A DNA stretch of 64,000 nucleotides, taken from Chryseobacterium endalhagicum (lineage in GTDB: Bacteria > Bacteroidota > Bacteroidia > Flavobacteriales > Weeksellaceae). Both the position numbers and the translations under genes were made by a program. Below the pieces are notes generated by a model that saw nothing but the letters and a program-made list of their open reading frames with translations, ran no database searches and was not told where the DNA came from. Each line of letters begins with the position of its first letter. Positions within the stretch are counted from its first letter, which is position 1. Below are positions 14,095 to 25,644 of the stretch, piece by piece. Location of the stretch: positions 385,856-449,855 of the forward strand of contig NZ_JAELVM010000001.1 in NCBI RefSeq assembly GCF_016745235.1. The letters run 5' to 3'.

Positions 14095-15987
14095 TTATTT
14101 CTCCAGCTGCTTATAGCTTCTTTGAATAAAATCCGTAAGGTCTTTTCCTTTCAGCAGATTCTGTGAAAGCTTGGCAAGATCCAGAGCATATTTGATCAGG
14201 GTTTCCTTTTCTTCAGGACTTTCTGTCTTTAAAATCTGGTTTGATAGTTCACTGTTTGAGTTTACGACCAAATTATACATTTCCGGGAAGCCTCCCATTC
14301 CGAACATACCGCCTCCGCCGGTGGCCTGCATTTCCTTCATTCTTCTCATGAATTCAGGCTGTGTAATGGTAAAAGGAGCATCATTGCTGTCTAGATCTTC
14401 AAGCTGAACGGTGAATTTTGCATCTTTTACAGCCTCTTCCACATCTTTCTTTAAAGATTCTTTTTCCGTTTCATTTAATTTTGAAATAACCGGCTCGTCT
14501 TTTTTAATCAGGTTATTGATGTGATCTGCATCCACTCTTGCAAATGAAATCTTCTCTTTTGAAGTTTCCAGCTTCTGAATCACGTGAGAGATCACCGGTG
14601 AATCCAATAACAGAACGTCATAACCTTTGTCATTCGCTGCCTGGATGTAGCTGTGTTGTTCATCAGCATTGGTTGCATACAGGATGACCGTATTGCCGTC
14701 TTTATCTGTGTGTGAAGGCTGGATTTTTTCCATCAACTCATTCCACAGGAAATATTTTCCATCTGTAGTAGGGTATAATGTGAATTTATCTGCCTTTTCC
14801 GCGAATTTCTCCTCCGTGATAATTCCGTATTCAATGACAATTTTGATGTCGTTCCATTTTTTCTCATAATCTTCGCGGTTCTCGTTGATCAGGGAAGACA
14901 TTTTATCTGCAACCTTTTTAGTGATATAAGAAGAAATTTTCTTTACAGCACCGTCTGCCTGAAGATAAGAACGTGAAACATTCAGCGGAATATCCGGAGA
15001 ATCTATTACCCCTCTTAAAAGCATTAAGAAGTCCGGAACAATACCTTTCACTTCATCTGTTACGAATACCTGGTTCTGATACAGCTGGATCTTATCCTTA
15101 TCTATATTCAGGTTATTGCTCAGCTTCGGGAAAAATAAAACTCCCGTAAGATTGAAAGGGTAGTCCACATTCAGGTGGATGTTGAATAAAGGCTCCTCAA
15201 ACTGCATTGGATAAAGCTCATGGTAGAACTTCATATAATCCTCATTGGTCAGTTCGCTTGGCGCAATCGTCCATGCCGGGGTTGGGTTGTTGATGATATT
15301 GTCCACTTCCTCAGTTTCTGCAACGGCATCTTCCGGAGCGTCTTCCGGTAAAGGAAGGGTATGTGTTTTTGTTCCGAATTTAATAGGAACAGGCATGAAT
15401 TTATTATATTTTGAAAGCAGTTCACGGATCTTTGTTTCTTCTAAAAATTCTGTAGAATCTTCTGCGATATGAAGAATAATTTCCGTTCCTCTGTCGGTTT
15501 TATCCGTTGTTTCTTCTAATGTGAATTCCGGGCTTCCGTCGCAGATCCAACGAACGGCAGGCTCATCTTTGTAAGATTTAGTAAGGATTTCCACTTTTTC
15601 AGCCACCATAAATGCAGAATAGAATCCAAGACCGAAATGGCCGATAATTCCGGAGTCTTTAGCTGAATCTTTATATTTTTCAAGGAATTCTTCAGCTCCG
15701 GAAAAAGCAACCTGGTTGATGTATTTTTCAACCTCTTCTCCCGTCATCCCAATTCCCTGGTCGATAATGCGTAATGTTTTCTGCTCTTTATCGATCTTTA
15801 CTTCAAGTTTCGGATTTCCGTATTCCACTTTAGCTTCCCCGATGCTTGTTAAATGCTTTAATTTTAAAGTTGCATCAGTAGCATTGGAGATTAATTCTCT
15901 TAAGAATATTTCGTGGTCACTGTAAAGAAATTTTTTGATAAGTGGGAAAATGTTTTCCACAGATACATTAATATTTCCTTTAGTCAT
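14095..15987 (-). CDS. htpG: molecular chaperone HtpG (Hsp90)
   Basis: A 630-residue bacterial Hsp90 of normal length. The N-terminal GHKL ATPase domain shows NATDA (E/N site, about residues 35-39), DQGIGMT and GHFGLGFYSAFMV. The middle domain has the catalytic arginine loop region (SRSYLQAD), and the C-terminal dimerisation domain follows (FTVQLEDLDSNDAPFTITQPEFMRRM). A Met/Gly-rich stretch (GGGGMFGMGGFPEMY), typical of Bacteroidota HtpG, lies about 80 residues before the end. It is monocistronic, with its own terminator. A TGTCA-AAA-TGTCA motif about 65-75 nt upstream may relate to heat-shock control. Confidence 0.97.
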   Translation of the reverse strand: MTKGNINVSVENIFPLIKKFLYSDHEIFLRELISNATDATLKLKHLTSIGEAKVEYGNPKLEVKIDKEQKTLRIIDQGIGMTGEEVEKYINQVAFSGAEEFLEKYKDSAKDSGIIGHFGLGFYSAFMVAEKVEILTKSYKDEPAVRWICDGSPEFTLEETTDKTDRGTEIILHIAEDSTEFLEETKIRELLSKYNKFMPVPIKFGTKTHTLPLPEDAPEDAVAETEEVDNIINNPTPAWTIAPSELTNEDYMKFYHELYPMQFEEPLFNIHLNVDYPFNLTGVLFFPKLSNNLNIDKDKIQLYQNQVFVTDEVKGIVPDFLMLLRGVIDSPDIPLNVSRSYLQADGAVKKISSYITKKVADKMSSLINENREDYEKKWNDIKIVIEYGIITEEKFAEKADKFTLYPTTDGKYFLWNELMEKIQPSHTDKDGNTVILYATNADEQHSYIQAANDKGYDVLLLDSPVISHVIQKLETSKEKISFARVDADHINNLIKKDEPVISKLNETEKESLKKDVEEAVKDAKFTVQLEDLDSNDAPFTITQPEFMRRMKEMQATGGGGMFGMGGFPEMYNLVVNSNSELSNQILKTESPEEKETLIKYALDLAKLSQNLLKGKDLTDFIQRSYKQLEK

Positions 15988-16048
15988 AATGTTTTAGATT
16001 TTTTTAATTTCCTAGTAATGCTCAAAAAAAATACCGTTTGATGAAAAG

Positions 16049-16061
16049 TGACATTTTGACA
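16049..16061 (-). promoter_or_regulatory. possible stress-control motif upstream of htpG
   Basis: On the minus strand TGTCAAAATGTCA, a direct repeat of TGTCA with 8-nt period, lies 62 nt before the htpG start. It also lies on the upstream side of the divergent S9 peptidase. A role in stress regulation is inferred from position only. Confidence 0.35.
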
Positions 16062-16182
16062 TTTTTTTGCTGGAAGCAGAAATCTTGAGGCAGGAAGTTT
16101 TGCTTCACCCTTTTATTTGAAAGAGCTTGAATTTGCATAACTTTCGACAGATTAAAACATCATGGCTGACTTTAGTTCCTTT

Positions 16183-16203
16183 CTTCCAGCCTCCATCTTT
16201 CGT
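16183..16203 (+). repeat. short heptamer array (CTTCCAG family)
   Basis: CTTCCAG CCTCCAT CTTTCGT in 7-nt register. A loosely complementary arm (GCTGGAAGCAG...GGCAGGAAG) lies at 16069-16099. The words are the same as those at 21.7, 45.9, 48.4 and 60.2 kb. It is in the htpG/S9 intergenic region. Confidence 0.65.
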
Positions 16204-16274
16204 AAAAATAACCCTAACGCATTGCAAATTTGTCAATGAAATGCCTTATTTTTAAATCTTAAAATTATTTTATA

Positions 16275-19163
16275 ATGAAGTTGAAATATACAGTTTTTAT
16301 TCTGCTCATCATGACCTGTTTTATGTATGGGCAGAAAAAGCCTTTAGACCATTCTGTTTACGACAGCTGGCAAAACATAGGTGCGAGAAAAATCTCAAAT
16401 GATGGAAAGTGGGTTGCCTATTCTGTAGATGCTCAGGAAGGAAACCCCAATCTTTTTTTATATTCAGTAAAAAATAAAGATTCGAAGAAGTTTCCCCGAG
16501 GAACAAAAATGGAGTTTACGAGTGATTCCAGATTTGGTGTTTTCCAGATACGCCCTTTGTATAAAGATATAAAAGCGGTGAAGGATAAAAAGCTTAAACA
16601 GAATAAGCTAACCAAAGACAGCCTTGCTATCGTTAATTTTTCAAGTGGAAAAACGGAGAAAATTCCTAATGTTAAAGGATTTAAAATTCCTGAGAAAGGA
16701 GGTTCTTATATTGCTTATCTTCTGGAAAATATGAAAGATAAATCCTCGGATGATGCTTCTGATAAAGAAGATGGAGAGGAAAAGAAAGACGATGATAAAA
16801 ATGCAAAGCCGTTACAATTGGTCGTACGAAATCTTTTGAACGGAAAAAGCACAACCTATGATAATGTTGCCCGTTATGAATTCAGTAAGAATGGGAAACA
16901 GCTTGTTTTTGTAACCAAAAAGCCGGAAGAGAAAACCAGGAAAGAGAAAAAAGATTCGTTGGATGATAAATCTGCGGATAAAAAAGTTGTTGATAAATCA
17001 AAGCCAAAGAAATATACGCTTCAAACCGTACAGGTCGTTAATTTACAATCTGGAGCTGTTGAAAAAATTTCGGAAATGGAAGGCGATTTTTCGCAGTTGT
17101 CTTTTGATGAAGAAGGAAATCAGCTGGCATTTGTAGGAACTCCTTCCGCTCAGAATGATTTGGTGAAACTGTATCAGCTGTATTATTTTAATTTTAAAAA
17201 TAATAAAAAGGAAACTGTAGCCAATGATCATACCCAGATGAAAAAGAATTGGGTAATTTCCGAAAACCGTCTGCCAATATTCAGTAGAAACGGGAAACAA
17301 CTCTACTTTGGGGTAGCTCCAAAACCTGTTGCAAAAGATACCGCAATGATTGCCAATGATCATGCTGTTGTGGATATCTGGAATTATAAAGATGATTATC
17401 TGCAAACAGTACAGCTGAAAGAGTTGAAAAATGATCTGAAAAAGTCTTATGCAGCTGTAATGCAAACGGAAAAACCAGATTTTTTCAGAAATATTGATGG
17501 AGAAGATTTGGATACCTTAAGATTGGTCAACGAAGGGAATGCCGGATTTGCGCTGGGTATTACCAGTCTGAACAACCGTGTTTCTTCGCAATGGGAAGGT
17601 TCCACAAAGAAAACCTATTTCCTTATTGATAATAATACGGGCGAAAGAACAGAAATTATTCAAAATCTGAACGGTGCGGTTGCTGTATCCCCGCTGGGTA
17701 GATTTGTTGTGATTTTTGACAGGGAAAAAGGCAGGTGGTTCAGTTATAATGTGAAAACAAAACAAACCCTTCCACTCAATAACGAATTACCGGTTTCCTT
17801 TGTGGATGAGGAGTTTGATATGCCCGATTTTCCAGATCCTTATGGAATCGCCTCCTGGACAGATAATGATGAATCCGTGATTATTAAAGACCGTTTTGAC
17901 CTTTGGGAGTTTTTCCTGAATGGTTCCAAAAAGCCAAGAAATATCACGAATGGATTCGGACGGAAAAATAAAATAACATTTGATACGTACAGTTTAGATA
18001 AAGATATTAAAAGCTTAAACCGGAAATCTCCTGTTTATTTGTCAGCTTTCGATAATACATCCAAGTCGAACGGAATTTTTAAGACATCCATTCACTCCAA
18101 TGCTGATCCTGAAAAAGTTCAGATGGAAAATGTCTGGGGATACCGAAGTCTTCAAAAAGCGAAAAATGCAGAAGAATATATTTTGATTAAAGAGTCCTAT
18201 ACCGATTCTCCAAATATTTTTGCAACATCAGATTTCTCTAAGCAGGACAAGCTGAGTAATACCAATCCGCAGCAGAACTTTTATAATTGGGGAACAGACG
18301 AATTAATACACTGGACGACGCCAAAAGGAAATTCGTCTGAAGGAGTTTTATATAAACCGGAAGATTTCAATCCGGACAAAAAATATCCTATGATCGTTTA
18401 TTTCTATGAAAAACTTTCTGATAATCTGAATCGTTATGTAGCTCCGGCTCCCACGCCTTCAAGATTAAATATCTCTTATTTTGTGAGCAATGGATATTTG
18501 GTTTTTACCCCCGATATTTCTTACACCGACGGCTTTCCCGGAGAATCTGCAATGGAGTACATTAATTCCGGAGTTGAAAAGTTAAAACAAAATTCCTGGG
18601 TAGATGGCTCGAAAATAGGAATCCAGGGGCAAAGCTGGGGTGGTTATCAGGTAGCCTATCTGATTGCCCATACCGATATGTATGCTGCAGCATGGAGTGG
18701 AGCCCCTGTTGTGAATATGACTTCTGCATACGGAGGAATCCGATGGAGCTCAGGGATGAACCGCCAGTTTCAGTATGAAAAATCACAAAGCAGATTAGGG
18801 AAAAATCTATGGGAAGCACCGGATCTCTACATTAAAAATTCACCGCTTTTTACGATTGATAAAGTGAAAACTCCGGTAGCCATTATGAGTAATGACAAAG
18901 ATGGGGCAGTGCCTTGGTATCAGGGGATTGAAATGTTTACTGCATTACGCCGTCTCGGAAAACCGGCCTGGCTTCTGAACTATAATGGCGACGACCATAA
19001 TCTGGTGAAGCGTCAGAACAGAAAAGATATCCAAATCCGCGAACAGCAGTTTTTTGATTATTACCTTAAAGGGGCTAAAGCTCCGGCCTGGATGACGAAA
19101 GGAGTTCCAGCCACGCAAAAAGGAAAAGACTGGGGATTTGAGTTAACAGACGAAAAACCTTAA
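16275..19163 (+). CDS. S9-family (prolyl oligopeptidase-like) exported peptidase
   Basis: A 962-residue protein with a signal peptide (MKLKYTVFILLIMTCFMYGQ). The N-terminal roughly 650 residues are a beta-propeller-like region with a charged insertion (KDKSSDDASDKEDGEEKKDD, about 150-170). The C-terminal alpha/beta-hydrolase domain carries the catalytic serine in GQSWGG (Ser787), the aspartate in SNDKDG (Asp874/876) and the histidine in DDHN (His908). The triad is complete, so it should be an active oligopeptidase or dipeptidyl peptidase, probably periplasmic. At over 900 residues it belongs to the long S9 class common in Bacteroidota. Convergent with recA, with which it shares a bidirectional terminator. 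Confidence 0.88.
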   Translation: MKLKYTVFILLIMTCFMYGQKKPLDHSVYDSWQNIGARKISNDGKWVAYSVDAQEGNPNLFLYSVKNKDSKKFPRGTKMEFTSDSRFGVFQIRPLYKDIKAVKDKKLKQNKLTKDSLAIVNFSSGKTEKIPNVKGFKIPEKGGSYIAYLLENMKDKSSDDASDKEDGEEKKDDDKNAKPLQLVVRNLLNGKSTTYDNVARYEFSKNGKQLVFVTKKPEEKTRKEKKDSLDDKSADKKVVDKSKPKKYTLQTVQVVNLQSGAVEKISEMEGDFSQLSFDEEGNQLAFVGTPSAQNDLVKLYQLYYFNFKNNKKETVANDHTQMKKNWVISENRLPIFSRNGKQLYFGVAPKPVAKDTAMIANDHAVVDIWNYKDDYLQTVQLKELKNDLKKSYAAVMQTEKPDFFRNIDGEDLDTLRLVNEGNAGFALGITSLNNRVSSQWEGSTKKTYFLIDNNTGERTEIIQNLNGAVAVSPLGRFVVIFDREKGRWFSYNVKTKQTLPLNNELPVSFVDEEFDMPDFPDPYGIASWTDNDESVIIKDRFDLWEFFLNGSKKPRNITNGFGRKNKITFDTYSLDKDIKSLNRKSPVYLSAFDNTSKSNGIFKTSIHSNADPEKVQMENVWGYRSLQKAKNAEEYILIKESYTDSPNIFATSDFSKQDKLSNTNPQQNFYNWGTDELIHWTTPKGNSSEGVLYKPEDFNPDKKYPMIVYFYEKLSDNLNRYVAPAPTPSRLNISYFVSNGYLVFTPDISYTDGFPGESAMEYINSGVEKLKQNSWVDGSKIGIQGQSWGGYQVAYLIAHTDMYAAAWSGAPVVNMTSAYGGIRWSSGMNRQFQYEKSQSRLGKNLWEAPDLYIKNSPLFTIDKVKTPVAIMSNDKDGAVPWYQGIEMFTALRRLGKPAWLLNYNGDDHNLVKRQNRKDIQIREQQFFDYYLKGAKAPAWMTKGVPATQKGKDWGFELTDEKP

Positions 19164-19172
19164 TGGAAAATA

Positions 19173-19205
19173 AAACCCGGCGGAGCCAAAGGCTCCGCCG
19201 GGTTT
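19173..19205. terminator. bidirectional terminator between S9 peptidase and recA
   Basis: A perfect 15-bp stem (AAACCCGGCGGAGCC and its complement) with an AAA loop. The A and T ends give T-rich tails in both directions, serving both convergent genes. Confidence 0.9.
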
Positions 19206-19227
19206 GTTAATATATCTTTAGAAATTA

Positions 19228-20232
19228 CTACTTTTTACTGGCAATTTCTTCTTTGATCTTGTTTTCCAGTTCTTCCGCAAGCTCAGGATTGTCTCTTAAA
19301 ACATCCTTCACCGCATCACGTCCCTGACCTAATTTAGTCTCTTCGTAGCTGAACCATGAACCACTTTTCTTCACAATTCCTTTATCCACGGCAGTATCAA
19401 GAATTTCTCCTACTTTGGAAACTCCTTCACCATACATAATATCAAATTCTGCCTGCTTGAACGGAGGTGCTACTTTGTTTTTCACAATCTTCACTTTCAC
19501 ACGGCTTCCGATAGCTTCATCACCATTTTTAATCGGTGCGCTTGCCTTTCTGATATCCAGTCTTACTGAAGCATAGAATTTCAGGGCATTACCACCGGTT
19601 GTCGTTTCAGGGTTTCCGAACATTACGCCGATTTTTTCTCTCAACTGGTTGATGAAGATTACGGTACATTTTGTTCTTGAAATAGTCGCGGTTAATTTTC
19701 TTAACGCCTGAGACATTAATCTGGCGTGAAGACCCATTTTGGAATCTCCCATTTCACCTTCAATTTCTGCTTTTGGAGTAAGCGCTGCTACGGAGTCAAT
19801 CACTACGATATCAATAGCTCCTGAACGGATCAGGTTATCGGCAATTTCCAGTGCCTGCTCACCATTGTCCGGCTGGGAAATAATAAGGTTTTCAAGGTCA
19901 ATTCCTAGCTTTGCCGCGTAAGTTCTGTCGAAAGCGTGCTCTGCATCAATAAATGCAGCAATACCGCCGGCTTTCTGAGCTTCAGCAATAGCGTGAAGGG
20001 TTAACGTTGTTTTACCGGAAGATTCAGGTCCGTATATTTCAATGATTCTTCCTCTCGGGTACCCGCCAACGCCTAATGCGATGTCAAGCCCCAAAGATCC
20101 TGAAGGAATTACCTCTATCGTATTGTCTACAGAGTCATCTCCCAACGTCATTACCGTTCCTTTTCCGTATGTTTTATCTAGCTTGTCAAGCACCAGTGCC
20201 AGTGCTTTTTTCTTATCTTCTATGTTGCTCAT
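19228..20232 (-). CDS. recA: recombinase RecA
   Basis: A 334-residue RecA. It has Walker [10 protein letters not shown] (68-76), Walker B ([12 protein letters not shown]), the L1/L2 DNA loops ([22 protein letters not shown] and [18 protein letters not shown]) and the [11 protein letters not shown] nucleotide-site motif. It directs strand exchange in homologous recombination and, in many bacteria, LexA cleavage. No SOS box could be recognised upstream. A TAnnTTTG -7 box lies 20 nt before the start. Monocistronic. The C-terminus is short with a weakly acidic tail ([18 protein letters not shown]). Confidence 0.98.
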   Translation of the reverse strand: MSNIEDKKKALALVLDKLDKTYGKGTVMTLGDDSVDNTIEVIPSGSLGLDIALGVGGYPRGRIIEIYGPESSGKTTLTLHAIAEAQKAGGIAAFIDAEHAFDRTYAAKLGIDLENLIISQPDNGEQALEIADNLIRSGAIDIVVIDSVAALTPKAEIEGEMGDSKMGLHARLMSQALRKLTATISRTKCTVIFINQLREKIGVMFGNPETTTGGNALKFYASVRLDIRKASAPIKNGDEAIGSRVKVKIVKNKVAPPFKQAEFDIMYGEGVSKVGEILDTAVDKGIVKKSGSWFSYEETKLGQGRDAVKDVLRDNPELAEELENKIKEEIASKK

Positions 20233-20251
20233 CTCTATTAAAATAATTTCT

Positions 20252-20259
20252 CAAAAGTA
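20252..20259 (-). promoter_or_regulatory. -7 box (TACTTTTG) of recA
   Basis: TACTTTTG on the minus strand, 19 nt before the recA start codon. No TTG at the optimal -33 spacing was seen. Confidence 0.55.
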
Positions 20260-20435
20260 CATAATTTAAACATCAAAAACTAATATTATTTAGGGCGAAA
20301 ATAGGTTTTTAGAGTTAAAAAACAATAAAATTCTGATGCTGATCGTATTCATTACGAACACGATGCATGATTTTATGATTCAGAATATAAAAAATAAATT
20401 TTTGTTCCCGAAAGACCTTATTTTCCGATGCGGGT

Positions 20436-21629
20436 TTAATGGAAATTTGAATTTTTCGTGATTTTCAGATAGTCTTCCAGAACTTTCATCTGATCTTTAT
20501 TTCCCTTTTTGATTCGGGCATCACGGCTTACCACCTGATCATAAATTCTGTTGATGAAAATTTTTGTTTTGGGAAATAAATTTTTGTTGGAAACATCAGG
20601 AATCTGAAGTCTTTTACATACTTCGTCATCCAGCAGGAACCATGTACAGCAGATATGAAGATATCTTAAATTTTTTCTTTGAAATTTGAATTTTAAGATA
20701 GGATTTTCCAGAGATTCATTCAGCAGGGAATGAGCAAGCAGAATAGAATCCTTATCCGAAGGCGGCTGCACAGAAGTCCAGAGATAGAAATATTCCGTTG
20801 CCTGTTTTTTGTTGTCCGGCAGAATCTGTTCAGGGATTCCCAATAAGTAGCCCACATATTTCCAGAGGTGGAAAATTCCTTTTTCCTCTTCGTCAGAAAA
20901 CGTATTCCCAAGCTTTTGCAGACTGTGAAGAAAAACGAGACTGAAACCGATATACGTGGCCATCATATCCCATGAATTGATAGGCTCGCCCCAATTTTCA
21001 GTATCCCACTGCTTGTAATGTTTCTTAATCGAAAGTCTGGCGTAAGAATGGATAAGTCTTGTTTTTATGGCAAATTCATAGCCTTTTGCATGAATTTCCA
21101 GAGCATCATACCGGGTAGCGTTGACCCAGAAATCAAGTGTTTCGGAAAGACGTTTCACAGCCCCTTTTTTCAAGGCTTCCGTAGCTGTTAATGGTTTATT
21201 GAGGTAAGAATAGTCATAACCACCCATCAGGCAGTAATCCCTCAGCGAGATCAGAGAGTCCAGATTGCAGCGCATACAGAGCTCTGCGCCGCTTTTCAAC
21301 AGGCTGTAATCCAACCATTCCGGAACCTTCTGGGTCTGGGCAAAAAGTTTTTTTACACTGTCCGGAACATGGTCGCCTTCTGCCACTCCGTTCCGTATAT
21401 AGTTTTCAATTTCTCTGGAGGCTTCGTGAAATTTTTTAACAAGATAAACTTCTTTCACCACCTCATCACCAATCTCATCTGCATGATAAAAAAATGCTGA
21501 AAACTGCTCAAAGTTTTTAAAGCTCACTTCGGCACCTGAAAAATCAATCAGCTGTTTTCCATTGCCTTTTTCCCAAAAACTTCTGAAGTGGGGAGAATCT
21601 TTAAAACGGGGTTGCGGTATTCGTTCCAT
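20436..21629 (-). CDS. MpaB / latex-clearing-protein-like oxygenase (DUF2236)
   Basis: A 397-residue, almost fully helical protein without signal peptide. The region TRLIHSYARLSIKKHYKQW (about 190-208, with Arg191, His194, Arg198 and His204) followed by WGEPINSWDMMATYIGFS matches the conserved core of the DUF2236 family, which includes the haem-b rubber oxygenase Lcp and fungal MpaB. The conserved histidine is the expected haem ligand. Substrates of bacterial relatives are mostly unknown; polyisoprenoid or lipid cleavage is possible but unproven here. Upstream gene: a LuxR-type regulator on the same strand, 143 nt away across a heptamer repeat, which may control it. Confidence 0.75.
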   Translation of the reverse strand: MERIPQPRFKDSPHFRSFWEKGNGKQLIDFSGAEVSFKNFEQFSAFFYHADEIGDEVVKEVYLVKKFHEASREIENYIRNGVAEGDHVPDSVKKLFAQTQKVPEWLDYSLLKSGAELCMRCNLDSLISLRDYCLMGGYDYSYLNKPLTATEALKKGAVKRLSETLDFWVNATRYDALEIHAKGYEFAIKTRLIHSYARLSIKKHYKQWDTENWGEPINSWDMMATYIGFSLVFLHSLQKLGNTFSDEEEKGIFHLWKYVGYLLGIPEQILPDNKKQATEYFYLWTSVQPPSDKDSILLAHSLLNESLENPILKFKFQRKNLRYLHICCTWFLLDDEVCKRLQIPDVSNKNLFPKTKIFINRIYDQVVSRDARIKKGNKDQMKVLEDYLKITKNSNFH

Positions 21630-21735
21630 GGCAGATAAAAATACAAGTTTTGAACCGAAATTCCCTGGTGAGATTTATCAGCCTCAACAAATTTGGAGGC
21701 AGGCGCTGAATAGAAGTGCTGGATACCGCTGGTAA

Positions 21736-21763
21736 CTTCCAGCTTCTCTCTTCCATCATCATC
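21736..21763 (+). repeat. heptamer array (CTTCCAT family)
   Basis: CTTCCAG CTTCTCT CTTCCAT CATCATC in exact 7-nt register between the LuxR and MpaB genes. No strong opposing arm was found (GCTGG words at about 21718-21733 are partly complementary). Confidence 0.75.
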
Positions 21764-21772
21764 CTTGGAATC

Positions 21773-22546
21773 TTAAATAAGCCCTCTTTCAAACGCTTTT
21801 TTCACAAGCTCTTTACTGTTTCTGGAATCTGTTTTCCGCAGGATGTTTTTTCTGTGTGTGCGTACGGTATGTTCAGACAGAATCAGTGCCTGGGCTATTT
21901 CAGGCCCGGAGTACCCTTTCGTGATCAGGGCTAGAATTTCCATTTCTCTTTTCGTTAAATGTTCAGGAAAATTTTCCGGAATCGAAAAACAATCGAATTT
22001 CACCTGGTGAAAATCATTTCTCGGGCCTATCCCGGAAACAAGAACGGTGTAAGGATTTATTTTGGTGATATGATGGATGTTGGTGTGAATATTTATGGCC
22101 TGTATCGGAATACCGGTCTCATCTTCCATGGTAATAATGGACTGGTGGTGGAAGAGCTCGTAATTACCTTCCGCAGTTTTCATTCTGAAGCAGTAGCTGC
22201 ATTTGATATAAAGCTGATGTTCCAGACCTATTTCTGTCATTTTGTCAATGAGGGTCTGTTCCGCTTTCATCACAAATTCAATATCATCAGGATGGGTAAG
22301 ATCTATAACTTCCTTTAAATTTTCAGGATAGGAAGGGAGCCCATGAAGTTTGAGAATATTTTCGTGATGATGAGAAAGGGTACTGTTGGTGAGGTTGAGC
22401 GCGTAATAATAAAATTCACCTATGGCAAACATTTCGCCAATGATACGCTCTATGGGTGGCTTATCCAGAATTTTCCTGTCTCTTCTGACACCAGGGTACG
22501 TATTCCAGACCTCAATGAGAGGGTGTTTTTTTTCCGAATTTTCCAT
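21773..22546 (-). CDS. LuxR-type regulator with PAS-like N-terminal domain
   Basis: A 257-residue protein. The last 60 residues are a LuxR/GerE helix-turn-helix (LTKREMEILALITKGYSGPEIAQ, then SEHTVRTHRKNILRKTDSRN). The N-terminal ~180 residues resemble a PAS-like sensor fold (VIDLTHPDDIEFVMKAEQTLI...FRMKTAEGNYELFHHQSII), a combination often found in Chryseobacterium. There is no receiver domain, so it is not a classical response regulator. The frame extends upstream from a GTG, but the ATG at 22546 (MENSEKKHPLIEV) is chosen. The ligand and regulon are unknown; the closest downstream gene on the same strand is the MpaB-like oxygenase. Confidence 0.83.
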   Translation of the reverse strand: MENSEKKHPLIEVWNTYPGVRRDRKILDKPPIERIIGEMFAIGEFYYYALNLTNSTLSHHHENILKLHGLPSYPENLKEVIDLTHPDDIEFVMKAEQTLIDKMTEIGLEHQLYIKCSYCFRMKTAEGNYELFHHQSIITMEDETGIPIQAINIHTNIHHITKINPYTVLVSGIGPRNDFHQVKFDCFSIPENFPEHLTKREMEILALITKGYSGPEIAQALILSEHTVRTHRKNILRKTDSRNSKELVKKAFERGLI

Positions 22547-22738
22547 GGATAATAGTTTTATGCTAAAATAACCAAAATACTTGCAAAATACCACAAAAGG
22601 GGGATTTTTTTACTTTGATAAAATTCCAAACTTTGTAGGAACTAATAACCATGAACGCTCATTTTATTCTGTCCCGTTTTGTTTAATGATTTACTATTTC
22701 TTTTCTGTCATGAAAAAAATATAGATCATCAAATAATT

Positions 22739-22765
22739 GACAGACCGTCTGTCCGGGCGGTTTTT
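22739..22765 (+). terminator. orphan terminator with a competing hairpin
   Basis: ACCGTC (22744-22749) / GGCGGT (22756-22761) followed by TTTTATTCT forms a terminator. GACAGA (22739-22744) can instead pair with TCTGTC (22748-22753), which would break that terminator. No plus-strand gene precedes it. The gap 22547-22919 contains no recognisable protein gene. Confidence 0.6.
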
Positions 22766-22842
22766 ATTCTAAGTTAATAAATGAATGTTATAAAACCAGT
22801 TTACTCTTTTCTTTTTTAGTTGTTTGAAAATGATAAACTAAT

Positions 22843-22868
22843 AGCCTCTCGTTGCTGGGAGGCTTTTT
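22843..22868 (+). terminator. second orphan terminator
   Basis: 8-bp stem AGCCTCTC / GGGAGGCT (with G-T pairs), loop GTTGCT, then TTTTTC. It lies about 80 nt after the first hairpin and again has no annotated plus-strand gene upstream. A small RNA is a possible source. Confidence 0.7.
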
Positions 22869-22919
22869 CTTTTACTTATAAGGCATATTCTTCCTATTAT
22901 GAGGTTCATGATAGCCAAT

Positions 22920-23513
22920 CTATGATATGTAAAATCCTAAGATTAACGCATAAATTACAGATAATATTGTAATTATAAATACGACAATATTATTTCTGCT
23001 TTGTTTTGTAAAAAGCTTTATAAAACCATAAGAAATTATTCCTAAACCTATAGCGAAGATATAAAAGATGTGACCGGAATATATGATTTGTAATTCCCAT
23101 AGTATTCCGCCAATAGTTCCACCGATTATTCCGCCCAAGATACTTCCAACAAACGTACTGGGCTTAATTTCTAAATCTTTTTTTTCAGCCTCTATATTAG
23201 TAGAGGTGGTTTCTATAATTTGTCGTATTTCATCCGGCGACAATATTTCTGAAGTCAAATTGCGATTGATGTCATTTTTTGTCATCCCTTTTTGATACAG
23301 TTGGGCGGCATCGTTATTTATTCTCGCCTTTTCTATCTCTTTTTCTATAATTTTATCATACCGCTCTTTCAAAGATTGTATTCCTCCTTTCTTTTCTATA
23401 ACAATATCCAAAGCTTCCTTTGCATCACTTGTATATCCATTTTTATTTAAATAGACTTCCATTAATTCAGTATCAGAATATTGAGAATATCTTTCAATAA
23501 GTTCATCAAGCAT
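22920..23513 (-). CDS. membrane protein of unknown function
   Basis: A 197-residue protein not recognised as a known family. The N-terminal ~110 residues are charged and helical (LIERYSQYSDTELMEVYLN..., IEKEIEKARINNDAAQLYQKG). Then come a glycine-zipper-like helix (GSILGGIIGGTIGGILW, about 125-141) and two hydrophobic helices (IFYIFAIGLGIISYGFI and NNIVVFIITILSVIYALILGF). The opening resembles helical scaffold modules seen in Bacteroidota membrane proteins. Codon use is more AT-rich than its neighbours, so it may be a strain-variable gene. It is between gapA and the orphan-terminator region. ATG start at 23513. Confidence 0.7.
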   Translation of the reverse strand: MLDELIERYSQYSDTELMEVYLNKNGYTSDAKEALDIVIEKKGGIQSLKERYDKIIEKEIEKARINNDAAQLYQKGMTKNDINRNLTSEILSPDEIRQIIETTSTNIEAEKKDLEIKPSTFVGSILGGIIGGTIGGILWELQIIYSGHIFYIFAIGLGIISYGFIKLFTKQSRNNIVVFIITILSVIYALILGFYIS

Positions 23514-23545
23514 AGTGTAGTTTTAACGGTTAAATTAACAAAAAA

Positions 23546-23568
23546 AAACCTTCCCAACGGGAAGGTTT
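23546..23568. terminator. terminator of the pfkA-gapA operon
   Basis: Perfect 10-bp stem AAACCTTCCC / GGGAAGGTTT with loop AAC. A long A-run on the left gives a T-tract for minus-strand gapA transcripts; the T-run on the right could work on the plus strand. Confidence 0.9.
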
Positions 23569-23598
23569 TTATATTACTCATTGCTTATCGCTCATTAC

Positions 23599-25624
<2,026 letters not shown>

Positions 25625-25644
25625 CAAGTAAAAAATTTCGAACA

